From Paracoccaceae bacterium (GTDB lineage Bacteria > Pseudomonadota > Alphaproteobacteria > Rhodobacterales > Rhodobacteraceae): 39,422 bases of DNA. Below the pieces are notes generated by a model. The model had not been told where the DNA came from, ran no database searches, and saw only the letters and a program-made list of their open reading frames with translations. Numbering within the stretch: position 1 is the first letter of the stretch; every line of letters starts with the position of its first letter. The DNA is taken from contig JAIXZY010000030.1 in NCBI GenBank assembly GCA_027489355.1, forward strand, positions 1 to 39,422. Reading direction: 5' to 3'. Below, piece by piece: positions 1 through 8,510 of this stretch. The translations under genes and the position numbers were made by a program.

Positions 1-290
1 AGTGAAGCTGACACCTAGATCATCGGGCCGAAACCCTACTAGGCCGATATGCTGCGATTACGACGCCGATGCGCCCAAACCGCCCGCATATCCCTTCTCT
101 TCCATCAATGTCAAAGAGCTACCGTCAGACAAAAAACGTGCGATGCGCCAGCTTCCTGGCGTATCCCTCGCGCCTTGTCTTCAGATGTTCCGAACTTTCG
201 CTTCCGTTTCCGTTCGCTTCCGTCCGCCACCGTCGCCGTTCCGCTTCGGTGAGGCGGTATTTACGGAGAGCGTCCGGAACCCGCAAGAGC
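1..290 (-). promoter_or_regulatory. Probable rRNA operon promoter and leader (boxA-like), running off the left edge
   Basis: No convincing protein gene lies in 1-423; the open frames there are shadows. Read on the minus strand, 109-120 gives AGCTCTTTGACA, close to the rRNA antitermination boxA consensus TGCTCTTTAACA. A 6-bp hairpin (CGCCAG/CTGGCG, 146-161) lies just upstream of it, in the boxB position. Further upstream is a promoter-like pair, TTGCGG (281-286) and TAAATA (258-263), with a 17-bp spacer and A/T-rich tracts behind it. An AAGGGATATGCGGG stretch follows boxA, of a kind I associate with alphaproteobacterial rRNA leaders and spacers. The 16S gene would begin left of position 1. A 16S-23S spacer is the alternative, but no tRNA-Ile or tRNA-Ala is seen and a promoter sits just upstream. 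Confidence 0.5.
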
Positions 291-423
291 AAAAAACACG
301 TTCGTCGCAAAAATTTTGCAGAAACTGGAAAAGACCGCAAAATCTGGTGGTTGGCGCAAGAAAGGGCACAACTGACGCGGCGCTGCGGCAACTTTCTTGC
401 GCCCGCAGCACAAAGGACCGGCG

Positions 424-1032
424 TCAGACCGAAGCCGGACGGCGCAATCCGCCCCGGGGCACCAGACGCAAGGCCAGCAGGCCCAGCGCCAGAACCAGAT
501 AGATCAGGACTTCGGTCGTCCAGACCTTGGAAAGCAGGGCCAGATGCACCGCTCCGGCCAGAATCGCGACGTAGGCCAGCTTGTGCAGCCGGTTCCAGGC
601 CGCAGCTCCCATCCGCCGGATTGCACCATTCCACGACGTCGCGGCCAGGGGAATCATCACCAGGAAGCCGACCATCCCCAGAATCACGAACGGCCGCTTC
701 GTCAGGTCGGCCAGCATCTCGCCCCAGCGCAGCCCCATGTCGAGCCAGACCCAGGCCACCAGATGCAGCGTGACGTAGATAAAGGAGAGAAGCCCCAGCG
801 CCCTCCGGAATCGCAGAAGGTTCAGGCCCACCCGCCGCAAGGGCGTGATCGCCAGCGAGGCCAGAAGGAACTGCAATCCGCGCTCACCCAGACCCCGTTC
901 GATCGCCTTGACGGGATCAGGACCAAGACCGCCGAAGACGGCCCCCCAGATCAGGAGGCCCAGCGGGATCAGCCCCGCGAGATAAACGACCCAGGTCGGA
1001 ACCCGGCGGGCCTGGGCGTTCAGCCAGTTCAT
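424..1032 (-). CDS. msrQ: MsrQ, heme-binding membrane subunit of the MsrPQ methionine sulfoxide reductase
   Basis: This 202-residue membrane protein is expected to pass electrons from the quinone pool or flavin to periplasmic MsrP, which repairs oxidised methionines in envelope proteins. About five or six hydrophobic helices are visible. Family-typical pieces are GPDPVKAIE near the first loop, the RRxLGL segment before a helix with a THLVAW-type histidine, and WNRLHKLAY with a second histidine that probably ligates heme. The ATG overlaps the msrP stop by one base (TGATG), so translation is coupled; this is why I reject the longer upstream frame. A GC-rich imperfect hairpin (382-409) lies just past the stop and may end the transcript, but it has no clear T-run. 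Confidence 0.93.
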   Translation of the reverse strand: MNWLNAQARRVPTWVVYLAGLIPLGLLIWGAVFGGLGPDPVKAIERGLGERGLQFLLASLAITPLRRVGLNLLRFRRALGLLSFIYVTLHLVAWVWLDMGLRWGEMLADLTKRPFVILGMVGFLVMIPLAATSWNGAIRRMGAAAWNRLHKLAYVAILAGAVHLALLSKVWTTEVLIYLVLALGLLALRLVPRGGLRRPASV

Positions 1033-1931
1033 CAGTAGTCCTTTGCCAGATCCATCTCGGCATAAAGCGACGCCACCTCGGCCTCGTAGCCGTTGAACAT
1101 CAGCGTGTCCTGCCGCCCGCCGAACAGGCCCGCGCCGATGCGCCGCTCGGACGCCTGGCTCCAGCGCGGGTGATCGACCTTGGGGTTCACGTTGGCATAG
1201 AAGCCGTATTCCTGCGGCTGGAGCATGTTCCACGTCGTCTGCGGCATGGCGTCGGTCAGGCTGATCCGCACGATCGACTTGATCGACTTGAACCCGTACT
1301 TCCACGGCACCACAAGCCGGATCGGCGCGCCGTTCTGCTTTGGCATAGCCTCGCCATAGAGACCCGTGGCCAGAATGGTCAGCGGATGCATCGCCTCATC
1401 CAGCCGCAGGCCCTCGCGGTAGGGCCAGTCGATGAAGGGCGAGGACTGGCCCGGCATCTCCTCGGGGCGGACCAGAGTCTCAAAGGCCACGAACTTCGCC
1501 GAGGGCTGGACGCCGACCCGGTTAAGCAGGCCCGAGAGCTGGAAGCCGATCCAGGGCACCACCATCGACCAGGCCTCGACGCAGCGGAAGCGGTAAATGC
1601 GTTCTTCAAGCGGCTGGCCCTTCACCACATCGGCCAGATCATAGGTGCCTGGCTTGTCGACCATCCCGTCAATCACGATGGACCAGGGGTCGACCGTCAG
1701 CCCGCCGGCATATTCCGCCGGGTCGCCCTTGCCGGTGCCGAATTCGTAGAAGTTGTTGTAGCTGGTGATGTCCTCAAGACTGTTCGGCTCAGCGTCCGTG
1801 GAATAGGCGCTTTTCGCAGCCTCGATCTTCGCCAGCGCAGGACTGGCCGCTAGCGCTGTCGCCCCCGCGATCAGCTGGCGTCGGCTCAACCAGAGCGGCT
1901 TCGGGGTGACGTCGGACCAGGTCAGGCGCAT
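1032..1931 (-). CDS. msrP: MsrP, periplasmic molybdopterin-dependent methionine sulfoxide reductase
   Basis: This is the catalytic subunit (299 residues) of the periplasmic protein-methionine sulfoxide reductase. A twin-arginine signal (SRRQLIAG, about residues 16-23, then a hydrophobic stretch ending in ALA) fits export of a folded molybdenum-cofactor enzyme. The oxidoreductase molybdopterin domain follows, with YRFRCVEAW, whose cysteine is the expected molybdenum ligand, and [11 protein letters not shown] near the C-terminus. I chose the ATG at 1931 because GAGGAG lies about 7 bases upstream and the Tat motif then falls near the N-terminus; the frame stays open for 31 more codons without a ribosome site. 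It is the first gene of msrPQ and is divergent from the FAS1 genes. Confidence 0.94.
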   Translation of the reverse strand: MRLTWSDVTPKPLWLSRRQLIAGATALAASPALAKIEAAKSAYSTDAEPNSLEDITSYNNFYEFGTGKGDPAEYAGGLTVDPWSIVIDGMVDKPGTYDLADVVKGQPLEERIYRFRCVEAWSMVVPWIGFQLSGLLNRVGVQPSAKFVAFETLVRPEEMPGQSSPFIDWPYREGLRLDEAMHPLTILATGLYGEAMPKQNGAPIRLVVPWKYGFKSIKSIVRISLTDAMPQTTWNMLQPQEYGFYANVNPKVDHPRWSQASERRIGAGLFGGRQDTLMFNGYEAEVASLYAEMDLAKDY

Positions 1932-2143
1932 CGGCTGTCTCCTCACGGGTTTCGTCAAAGATGCGCCAGCCTGGCAGAAAGGCAAAACAATCCGCGTCAC
2001 GACTGCGGGACGGGCCTGAAACATGGGCCAACTCGCTCACGCGAGCTGAACTTTGCTCACCAAGCCTTGACTGGAAATTCCGGGAAGCCCCGGCTTAGCG
2101 CGGATGCCCGCGCCGTCAACCTGTCCTCACGGATAATTCGGAC

Positions 2144-2173
2144 TGATCCGATGTCGCAGTCCGGCCCTATCAG
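2144..2173 (+). promoter_or_regulatory. Candidate ECF (RpoE/ChrR-type) promoter of the first FAS1 gene
   Basis: TGATCC at 2144-2149 is followed after exactly 18 bases by TATCAG at 2168-2173. Rhodobacter sphaeroides RpoE promoters have TGATCC, an 18-bp spacer and a TAAGA-like -10. The -35 and spacing match fully and the -10 only in part. Transcription would start near 2180, about 35 bases before the ATG. A fasciclin gene is, from memory, part of the core RpoE singlet-oxygen regulon in R. sphaeroides, which makes the match more believable. Assigning this sigma factor is inference. Confidence 0.55.
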
Positions 2174-2214
2174 CCCTCGCCAATGACGGCATACCGATCA
2201 AACGGAGTGACCCT

Positions 2215-2694
2215 ATGATCCGCAGAACTTTCCTGGCTCTGACCGCCGCCACCGCCTTTGCGATGCCTGCCTTCGCGCAGGACAAGGATATCGTCGACAC
2301 CGCCGTCGCGGCGGGCAACTTCACCACGCTGGCCGCCGCGCTTGAAGCCGCCGGCCTCGTCGAGACGCTGAAGGGCGACGGCCCGTTCACCGTCTTCGCG
2401 CCGACCGACGCCGCTTTCGCCGCGCTGCCGGCCGGCACCGTCGAGGACCTGCTGAAGCCCGAGAACAAGGACAAGCTCACCGCGATCCTCACCTACCACG
2501 TCGTTCCGGGCAAGGTCATGTCGACCGATCTGACCGAGGGCATGAAAGCCGCCACCGTGAACGGCAAGGAAGTCACCATCACCCTGGAAGGCGGCCCGAA
2601 AGTCGACGGCGCCGTGATCTCGGGGCCGGACGTCGCCGCCTCGAACGGCGTGATCCACGTCATCGACTCGGTCATCCTGCCGCCGGAAGGCTAA
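2215..2694 (+). CDS. Secreted FAS1 (fasciclin) domain protein
   Basis: This 159-residue protein has a Sec signal peptide (residues 1-21, cleavage after AFA) and one complete FAS1 domain. The family's H1 box is [15 protein letters not shown] and the H2 box is LTYHVVPG, with the usual HVIDSVILP end. FAS1 proteins are extracytoplasmic adhesion or stress proteins of poorly known biochemical role. The gene is divergent from msrPQ and is followed by a strong terminator, then by a paralog sharing the [16 protein letters not shown] core. An ECF-type promoter match upstream suggests induction by envelope or singlet-oxygen stress. Confidence 0.93.
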   Translation: MIRRTFLALTAATAFAMPAFAQDKDIVDTAVAAGNFTTLAAALEAAGLVETLKGDGPFTVFAPTDAAFAALPAGTVEDLLKPENKDKLTAILTYHVVPGKVMSTDLTEGMKAATVNGKEVTITLEGGPKVDGAVISGPDVAASNGVIHVIDSVILPPEG

Positions 2695-2702
2695 GGACCA
2701 GG

Positions 2703-2729
2703 AAGGGGGCGCGGACAGCGCCCCCTTTT
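2703..2729 (+). terminator. Intrinsic terminator after the first FAS1 gene
   Basis: A 10-bp perfect stem (AAGGGGGCGC / GCGCCCCCTT) with a 5-base loop is followed by TTTT. It lies 8 bases after the stop codon, so part of the transcript should end before the second FAS1 gene. Confidence 0.85.
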
Positions 2730-2755
2730 CCTTTCAACCAACAGGGGACATCACC

Positions 2756-3247
2756 ATGAACCGCCGCACCCTCTTCCGCCTTGCCGGAGCCGTCTCGGTC
2801 GCCGCCCTGGTCTCGGCCTGCGTGCCTGCCGAGACCGAACCCGACATCGTCGACATCGCCTCCTCGAACGAGGACTTCTCGACCCTCGTTGCCGCCGTCA
2901 GCGCAGCGGGCCTGGTCGACACCCTGAAGGGCGACGGTCCCTTCACCGTCTTCGTTCCCACCAACGCCGCATTCGAGGCCCTGCCCCCCGGAACCGTCGA
3001 GAGCCTGCTCAAGCCCGAAAACAAGGACCTGCTGATCAAGATCCTGACCTACCATGTCGTGCCGGGGGCCGTGACTTCGGACCAGCTGGCGGGCAAGCGG
3101 CAGGACGTCGCCACGGTTCAGGGCCAGACCGTCCACATCGATGGCCGGAACGGGGTGAAGGTCAACACCAGCCGCGTGACCACGGCCGACATCACGGCCT
3201 CGAACGGGGTGATCCACGTCATCGACAAGGTTCTCCTGCCGAAGTAG
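2756..3247 (+). CDS. FAS1 (fasciclin) domain lipoprotein
   Basis: This 163-residue paralog of the preceding gene carries a lipoprotein signal: NRRTLFRLAG, a hydrophobic stretch, then the lipobox LVSAC with Cys22 as the predicted lipidated residue. The FAS1 domain has H1 FTVFVPTNAAFEALP and H2 LTYHVVPG. The pair therefore places one FAS1 domain free in the periplasm or outside the cell and one anchored in a membrane. There are two non-DD residues after the cysteine (V, P), so retention in the inner membrane is not indicated. AGGGG upstream of the ATG serves as ribosome site. The gene may be reached by read-through of the terminator at 2703-2729. Confidence 0.92.
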   Translation: MNRRTLFRLAGAVSVAALVSACVPAETEPDIVDIASSNEDFSTLVAAVSAAGLVDTLKGDGPFTVFVPTNAAFEALPPGTVESLLKPENKDLLIKILTYHVVPGAVTSDQLAGKRQDVATVQGQTVHIDGRNGVKVNTSRVTTADITASNGVIHVIDKVLLPK

Positions 3248-3348
3248 GCCGGCTGTCCACGCAGGACAGCACGTGCCTGCCCAAGTCTGTCAATGCCTTG
3301 GACGTGGGCGATAACCGGGCGTCAACCTTGTTGCCTGCACAGCTTCCG

Positions 3349-3377
3349 AAAGGGGTCCCCGCCGGGGGACCCCTTTT
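3349..3377 (+). terminator. Strong intrinsic terminator downstream of the FAS1 pair
   Basis: A 12-bp perfect stem, AAAGGGGTCCCC (3349-3360) and its complement ending at 3376, encloses a GCCG loop and runs into TTTT. It lies about 100 bases beyond the second FAS1 stop. A 7-bp hairpin without a T-run (GCTGTCC/GGACAGC, 3252-3270) precedes it. Confidence 0.85.
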
Positions 3378-3399
3378 GCCATCCGGCAAGGGCCGGCCG

Positions 3400-3425
3400 G
3401 GAACGAAACCACAGCCTAACGCGTT
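3400..3425 (+). promoter_or_regulatory. Candidate EcfG-type general-stress promoter (GGAAC-N17-CGTT)
   Basis: GGAAC at 3400-3404 and CGTT at 3422-3425 are separated by 17 bases, the published spacing and sequence for alphaproteobacterial EcfG (ECF15) promoters. It lies 42 bases before the GlsB-like ATG, and proteins of that family are often stress-induced. Whether this organism has the PhyR-NepR-EcfG system cannot be seen here, so the sigma factor is inferred. Confidence 0.45.
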
Positions 3426-3466
3426 TCCCAGGCATCGCCCGCCAAGGGCATCGCAGGAGCGCCATC

Positions 3467-3721
3467 ATGGGAATCATCTGGACCATCATCATCGGCTTTC
3501 TCGCCGGGGTCATCGCCAAGTTCATCATGCCGGGCGACCGGAACGAGCCGTCTGGCTTCGTGATGACCACGATCCTGGGGATCGTGGGCGCTTTCGTCGC
3601 CAATTTCCTGGGGCAGTCCCTTGGCTGGTACGGACCCGAAGACGGTGCGGGGCTGATCGGCGCGGTGATCGGCGCGATCATCGTGCTGGCGCTTTACGGT
3701 TTCATTCGCCGCCGCGCCTGA
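3467..3721 (+). CDS. GlsB/YeaQ/YmgE-type small membrane protein
   Basis: This 84-residue protein has three hydrophobic helices (about residues 2-18, 31-48 and 60-78) and ends with a basic tail, FIRRRA. The FLAGVIAKFIMPG start, the GFVMTTILGIVGAFV helix and the IGAVIGAIIVL helix are typical of the transglycosylase-associated (YeaQ/YmgE) family, which is stress-linked and of unknown activity. I chose the ATG at 3467 because AGGAG lies 8 bases upstream and because the usual family length is 80-90 residues; a longer frame starting at 3293 crosses the terminator. Confidence 0.9.
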   Translation: MGIIWTIIIGFLAGVIAKFIMPGDRNEPSGFVMTTILGIVGAFVANFLGQSLGWYGPEDGAGLIGAVIGAIIVLALYGFIRRRA

Positions 3722-3750
3722 CCTTCAATAGGGGCTGCAGGCCAGATCGT

Positions 3751-5295
3751 TCAGCAAACCACCTCGATCAGCCTTGGCCCACGCTGCCCCATCGCCTCGG
3801 AAAAGGCCGCATTGAACCCCGCCATGTCGCTGACGCGCACCGCCTGAACGCCGTGCCCCTGCGCCAGCGCCACCCAGTCAAGGATCGGTCCCTCGACATC
3901 GAACATCCGTTGCGCGTTGCGGCCCACCCCGTTCACGCCCATTGCCGCCAGTTCCTCGCGCAGGATCTGGTAGCCGCGGTTGGCGAAGATCACCGTGGTC
4001 ACGTCCAGACCCTCGCGCGCCATCGTCCACAGGGACTGCAGCGTGTACATCCCCGACCCGTCGCCCTCCAGAACCACCACCTTGCGGTCCGGGCAGGCCA
4101 CTGCCGCACCCACCGCATTGGGCAGGCCAAAGCCGATAGAGCCCCCGGTGATCGTCAGCACGTCATGCCCCGCCGCCCGCCGCAACGCCGGGGCCAGGTG
4201 GGCCGAGGCGGTGATCCCCTCGTCCACGACGACCGCATCTTCCGGCATCAGGGCGGCGATGGACTCACCGACCTTGGCCATCGTCACCGCGCCTTCGGCC
4301 AGGGCAGGCCGGTCTTCGGGTACGAAATCATCCGCCGTCAGCTCCGCCTCGCCCAGCTCCTGCGAAAGCGCATGCAACGTCCATGCGATGTCCATCTCGC
4401 GGCTGCACAGCTCGATCAGCCGGGTTTCCGGGTCATCGGGCGTCGAAGGCAGCCCCGGATAGGCGAAGAACCCCGCGGGGCGCGCCGTGCCGCACAGGAC
4501 CAGCGACGGCGCCCCGGCCAGAAGCTTCAGGTTGTCCTCGATCCGGTAGGCCATGCGTTCGATCTTCAACGCCCCCGCCCCGCGCCGGAAACGGCTGACG
4601 AAGAAGGGCTGCATCAGCCGCGCACCGTAGGCCTTGGTCAGCCGCTTTGCCAGCAGGCCAAGGTCCGAATGCAGCGCCGGGCCGTCGATCATCAGGATCG
4701 CCCCCGGCTGGCGCAGGGCATTGGCGGCCGCCTTGACCTCGGCCACCGAAGGCCGCCGCAGCGGAGGAGGAGCGGCCGCGACAGCGAAGCTGGACGCCTC
4801 TTCCCAGGCCGTGTTCGCTGGCAGGATCAGCGTGGCGATCTGGCCGCCCTTGGACCGCGCCGCCTGCACCGCCTCGGCCGCGTCGCCCGCCACCTTGCCC
4901 GAGGACGAACAGACCCGCGTCCAGTGCGACACCGCCTGCGCGATGCCCACCGTGTCGCCCTTCAACGGCGCCTCGAAGCGCAGGTGATAATCCGCGTGGT
5001 CGCCCATGATGTTCAGCACGCCCGACTGCGCCTTCCGGGCATTGTGCAGGTTGGCGAAAGCGTTCCCGAAGCCCGGCGCCAGGTGCAGCAGCGTCGCAGC
5101 GACCTCGCCGGTCATCCGGTAATAGCCATCCGCTGCGCCCGAAACGCCGCCTTCGAACAGGCACAGGATGCAGCGCATCTCGGGGTGCTGGTCCAACGCA
5201 TGGACGAAGTGCATCTCCGAGGTGCCGGGATTGGCGAAGCAGACCCTCACGCCCGAAGCAAGCAAGGTCTCCACCAAAGTCTCTGCGCCGTTCAT
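3751..5295 (-). CDS. Thiamine diphosphate-dependent enzyme, acetolactate-synthase-like large subunit
   Basis: This 514-residue protein has the three-domain ThDP enzyme layout. The N-terminal Pyr domain holds FANPGTSEMHF and the catalytic glutamate in LCLFEGGVSGAADGY. A central Rossmann-like domain follows. The C-terminal PP domain has GDGSGMYTLQ, about 25 residues, then N (ANRGYQ), which binds Mg-ThDP. It resembles acetolactate synthase and benzoylformate decarboxylase relatives; no regulatory ilvN-like subunit is adjacent and the substrate is unknown. I prefer the ATG at 5295 to that at 5301: GGAG sits 6 bases before the former but directly abuts the latter. The gene is alone, between a convergent GlsB-like gene and ccrM. 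Confidence 0.85.
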   Translation of the reverse strand: MNGAETLVETLLASGVRVCFANPGTSEMHFVHALDQHPEMRCILCLFEGGVSGAADGYYRMTGEVAATLLHLAPGFGNAFANLHNARKAQSGVLNIMGDHADYHLRFEAPLKGDTVGIAQAVSHWTRVCSSSGKVAGDAAEAVQAARSKGGQIATLILPANTAWEEASSFAVAAAPPPLRRPSVAEVKAAANALRQPGAILMIDGPALHSDLGLLAKRLTKAYGARLMQPFFVSRFRRGAGALKIERMAYRIEDNLKLLAGAPSLVLCGTARPAGFFAYPGLPSTPDDPETRLIELCSREMDIAWTLHALSQELGEAELTADDFVPEDRPALAEGAVTMAKVGESIAALMPEDAVVVDEGITASAHLAPALRRAAGHDVLTITGGSIGFGLPNAVGAAVACPDRKVVVLEGDGSGMYTLQSLWTMAREGLDVTTVIFANRGYQILREELAAMGVNGVGRNAQRMFDVEGPILDWVALAQGHGVQAVRVSDMAGFNAAFSEAMGQRGPRLIEVVC

Positions 5296-5431
5296 CTGCA
5301 TCTCCGTTCCGGTCCGCGGCCAGATGACCGGATTCCAGGGGCGTGCACAACCCGGAACGGACAGAAATGCGGGGTTAAGATTTCCCTAATGCCCGCGACC
5401 AACCCTTTGATTCTTTTGATATAGTGGAAAC

Positions 5432-5446
5432 TGTCCACTGTGGACA
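5432..5446. repeat. 15-bp palindrome TGTCCAC-N-GTGGACA, copy 1
   Basis: The sequence is TGTCCACTGTGGACA. A near-identical copy, differing only at the central bases, lies at 11502-11516. This copy is upstream of the ThDP enzyme gene and 5 bases from the ccrM terminator T-run. It could be an operator; each arm also reads as a TGGACA -35-like element. The function is unknown. Confidence 0.5.
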
Positions 5447-5450
5447 CGCG

Positions 5451-5480
5451 AAAAAACCCCGCCGAGACATCTCGGCGGGG
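5451..5480 (-). terminator. Intrinsic terminator of ccrM
   Basis: A perfect 10-bp stem (CCCCGCCGAG at 5457-5466, CTCGGCGGGG at 5471-5480) with an ACAT loop is followed on the minus strand by six T residues (5456-5451). It lies 47 bases after the ccrM stop. Confidence 0.9.
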
Positions 5481-5527
5481 TAAAGGTGTCCCCCAGGCGG
5501 TCCAGGGGACAGGCGTGTTCCGAAAAG

Positions 5528-6736
<1,209 letters not shown>

Positions 6737-6738
<2 letters not shown>

Positions 6739-7369
6739 AAGAACTTACAGAAAGCTCTTGATACAAGATATTGTGGACGGGCTTGAAGGAACGCCTATGC
6801 CAAGGGGTCACACCCAGATTTTGCAATGCTTCGAGATGTGCCTTTGTCGGGTATCCGGCGTTGGCCTCCCAGCCGTAGCCGGGGTGCTGTTGCGCCAAAT
6901 CCACCATGATCCGGTCGCGCGTCACCTTGGCCACGATCGAGGCGGCAGCGATCGACAGGCAGACCGCATCGCCGCCGATGATCGGTGTCCCGCCGCAGCA
7001 CAGGCCGCGTGGCAGCATGTTGCCGTCGATCAGCGCATGGTCGGCTCCCAGGCCCGCGACAGCGCGCTCCATCGCCAGGTGGCTGGCGCGCAGGATGTTC
7101 AGCGTGTCGATCTCTTCCACGCTGGCATGGGCGACCGAAACCTCGGCCACGGCGGTGATCTCGATGTACAACGCCTCGCGCCGTTCGCGGGTGAGGACCT
7201 TGGAGTCGCGCAGGCCCTCGGGAATGCGCTTGGGGTCCAGACGCACCGCGCAGGCGGTCACCGGGCCTGCCAGCGGGCCGCGGCCCACCTCGTCCACCCC
7301 GGCCACGCGCAGCGCCCCGCGGCCGAATGCCAGCGTCTCATACGTGAAGTCGGGGATGATCTCGGCCAT
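6737..7369 (-). CDS. rnhB: Ribonuclease HII
   Basis: This 210-residue enzyme removes ribonucleotides from DNA by cutting RNA-DNA hybrids. The [14 protein letters not shown] motif (about residues 24-37) supplies the first catalytic Asp-Glu pair; DSKVLT and the DHALIDGN segment supply the remaining carboxylates, and the [11 protein letters not shown] end is typical. The length is normal. It precedes ccrM on the same strand, a pairing I recall as common in Rhodobacterales, and its stop codon overlaps the first GANTC site of the ccrM promoter. Confidence 0.96.
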
Positions 7370-7444
7370 GCGTTCCCGATTAGCGCGGAACGCATGGCAG
7401 AAAAAGGGGGCGGGAGCTGCTCACCCTCCCACCCCCAGCAAGAA

Positions 7445-7466
7445 GCGGGGTTTAGGGCGACCCCGC
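7445..7466 (-). terminator. Possible terminator hairpin after the 159-residue unknown
   Basis: GCGGGG and CCCCGC form a 6-bp stem with a 10-base loop, followed on the minus strand by TTCTT. A second perfect dyad, GGCCGCC/GGCGGCC, lies at 7476-7491. Neither has a full T-run, so the terminator role is tentative. Confidence 0.35.
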
Positions 7467-7497
7467 CTCGTTCCAGGCCGCCTCGGCGGCCCGCAGG

Positions 7498-7977
7498 TCA
7501 ACGGCCCGAGACGCGGAACCCCGCATCGCGCAGGCATTGCGCGGAATAGACGCGGTCGCGTTGACCAAAGATCGTCGCGCTGTTGGCGCAGTGCCGCGGC
7601 AGGCGGGTCTTGATCCCCTCGTCGCGCAGGCAGCTTTCCGGGTAAAGCGACACTGACCGCTCGGCCCCGTCGATCGAGATCGCGCAGACCGACGGCACGC
7701 GGCCCGACACCACCGGCTCCGGCTCGGGCAGCGGCACGGGATCGGCCTTGTCCTTGTCCTTCAGCTCGTGCGCGATGGCGCCGACCACCAGCGCGGCGAT
7801 CAGCGCCTTGGCCACGTCGTTCTTCTCGGCCTTGGCCGGGATCGTCGTCGCCAGCACCACGGCAAGGGCCGCCGCACCCCCCGTCAACATGGCGGCGAAG
7901 CGGCGGGCCGAGAGCGTGCTTTCCGGAACCCCGCGCGAGGCGATGCGGTGCGAGCGGCTTCTGAATTCGACGGACAT
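7498..7977 (-). CDS. Uncharacterised exported or membrane-anchored protein with acidic-proline linker
   Basis: This 159-residue protein is not one I recognise by name. Residues 1-23 are basic (RSRSHRIASRG). A hydrophobic signal or anchor follows (about 25-47, LTGGAAALAVVLATTIPAKA), then a short helix (ALIAALVVGAIAHEL), a charged KDKDKADPVPLPEPEP linker, and a C-terminal domain with four cysteines (CAISI, CLRDEG, HCANS, CLRDAG). The repeated CLRD-G element suggests an internally duplicated, disulfide-bonded periplasmic domain. The ATG at 7977 has GGAGG 5 bases upstream. The gene is divergent from the small secreted protein at 8226. Confidence 0.75.
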   Translation of the reverse strand: MSVEFRSRSHRIASRGVPESTLSARRFAAMLTGGAAALAVVLATTIPAKAEKNDVAKALIAALVVGAIAHELKDKDKADPVPLPEPEPVVSGRVPSVCAISIDGAERSVSLYPESCLRDEGIKTRLPRHCANSATIFGQRDRVYSAQCLRDAGFRVSGR

Positions 7978-8087
7978 GGAGGCCTCCTTATGCGGTCTTC
8001 TTGATCTTGGCGGGGCGCTGGAAACGGCCGGCGACCCCAATGGACCAAGCCTCGGCACCGGCTTCCGGGGTAAGCAATAACGACCGC

Positions 8088-8167
8088 CCGCTAGACGATA
8101 GCGGTGTGGGAAAACCGACTTGTTATCGGATAGCAGCCGCGCAAAAATGGCCGTGATATTGAATATC
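8088..8167. promoter_or_regulatory. Divergent intergenic region with two dyads
   Basis: The 248-bp gap between two divergent secreted-protein genes contains CCGCTA-N5-TAGCGG (8088-8104) and GATATT-G-AATATC (8155-8167). Both are perfect dyads in an otherwise relaxed stretch richer in A/T. They are plausible regulator sites. The membrane-anchored winged-helix protein encoded just downstream is an obvious candidate binder, but this is speculation. Confidence 0.35.
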
Positions 8168-8225
8168 AGCGCGCCCGTGCGCATTGTCGGCCAGCAATCG
8201 AGCAGCTCCTTCCGGGGACAAGAAA

Positions 8226-8510
8226 ATGAAAACCTTCCTCACCTCTGCGGTCCTTGCCCTGGCCCTTGTCGGTCCGGCGGCGGCAGAGTGTTATGCCGAC
8301 TACAAGGCCAAGCGTGACGAACCGCTGCAACTGCACTACGGTGTCGCGCAGGTGTCGGACGCGAACTGTTCGCCCGCCGCCGCAGAAGGCGAATTGGCGC
8401 CGAGACTGGCGGCCGATGGCTGGACGCTGCTGAACGTTCTGTCCACATTCGGGCCGGAAGGTCTGGAGGAAAGGAAAGCGAGTGCCGGAGACTACTTCCT
8501 CCGTTACTGA
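8226..8510 (+). CDS. Small secreted protein, co-translated with the winged-helix membrane protein
   Basis: This is a 94-residue conserved hypothetical. It has a Sec signal peptide (MKTFLTSAVLALALVGPAAA, cleavage before ECYAD), giving a mature protein of about 74 residues. Two cysteines (in ECYADY and DANCSPA) could form a disulfide. The C-terminal part is WTLLNVLSTFG, then GLEERKASAGDYFLRY. The last 29 bases overlap the next gene, so the two are translationally coupled. By analogy with small periplasmic partners of ToxR-like regulators, it could sense or stabilise its neighbour; that is inference only. Confidence 0.75.
   Translation: MKTFLTSAVLALALVGPAAAECYADYKAKRDEPLQLHYGVAQVSDANCSPAAAEGELAPRLAADGWTLLNVLSTFGPEGLEERKASAGDYFLRY

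Noticed and set aside
2-1038. Several open frames at the left end
   Set aside because: They lack ribosome sites and recognisable domains, have low-complexity composition, and overlap the rRNA leader or msrQ.
3252-3270. TGTCCAC...GGACA as a third copy of the 15-bp palindrome
   Set aside because: The arms and centre differ (a 5-base loop); it is an ordinary hairpin sharing only TGTCCAC.
5296-5301. The ATG at 5301 as start of the ThDP enzyme
   Set aside because: The GGAG ribosome site abuts this ATG directly; the ATG at 5295 has correct spacing.
3298-5424. A 708-codon plus-strand open frame
   Set aside because: It lies antisense to the ThDP enzyme gene and has Arg/His-rich, unstructured composition with no recognisable domain.
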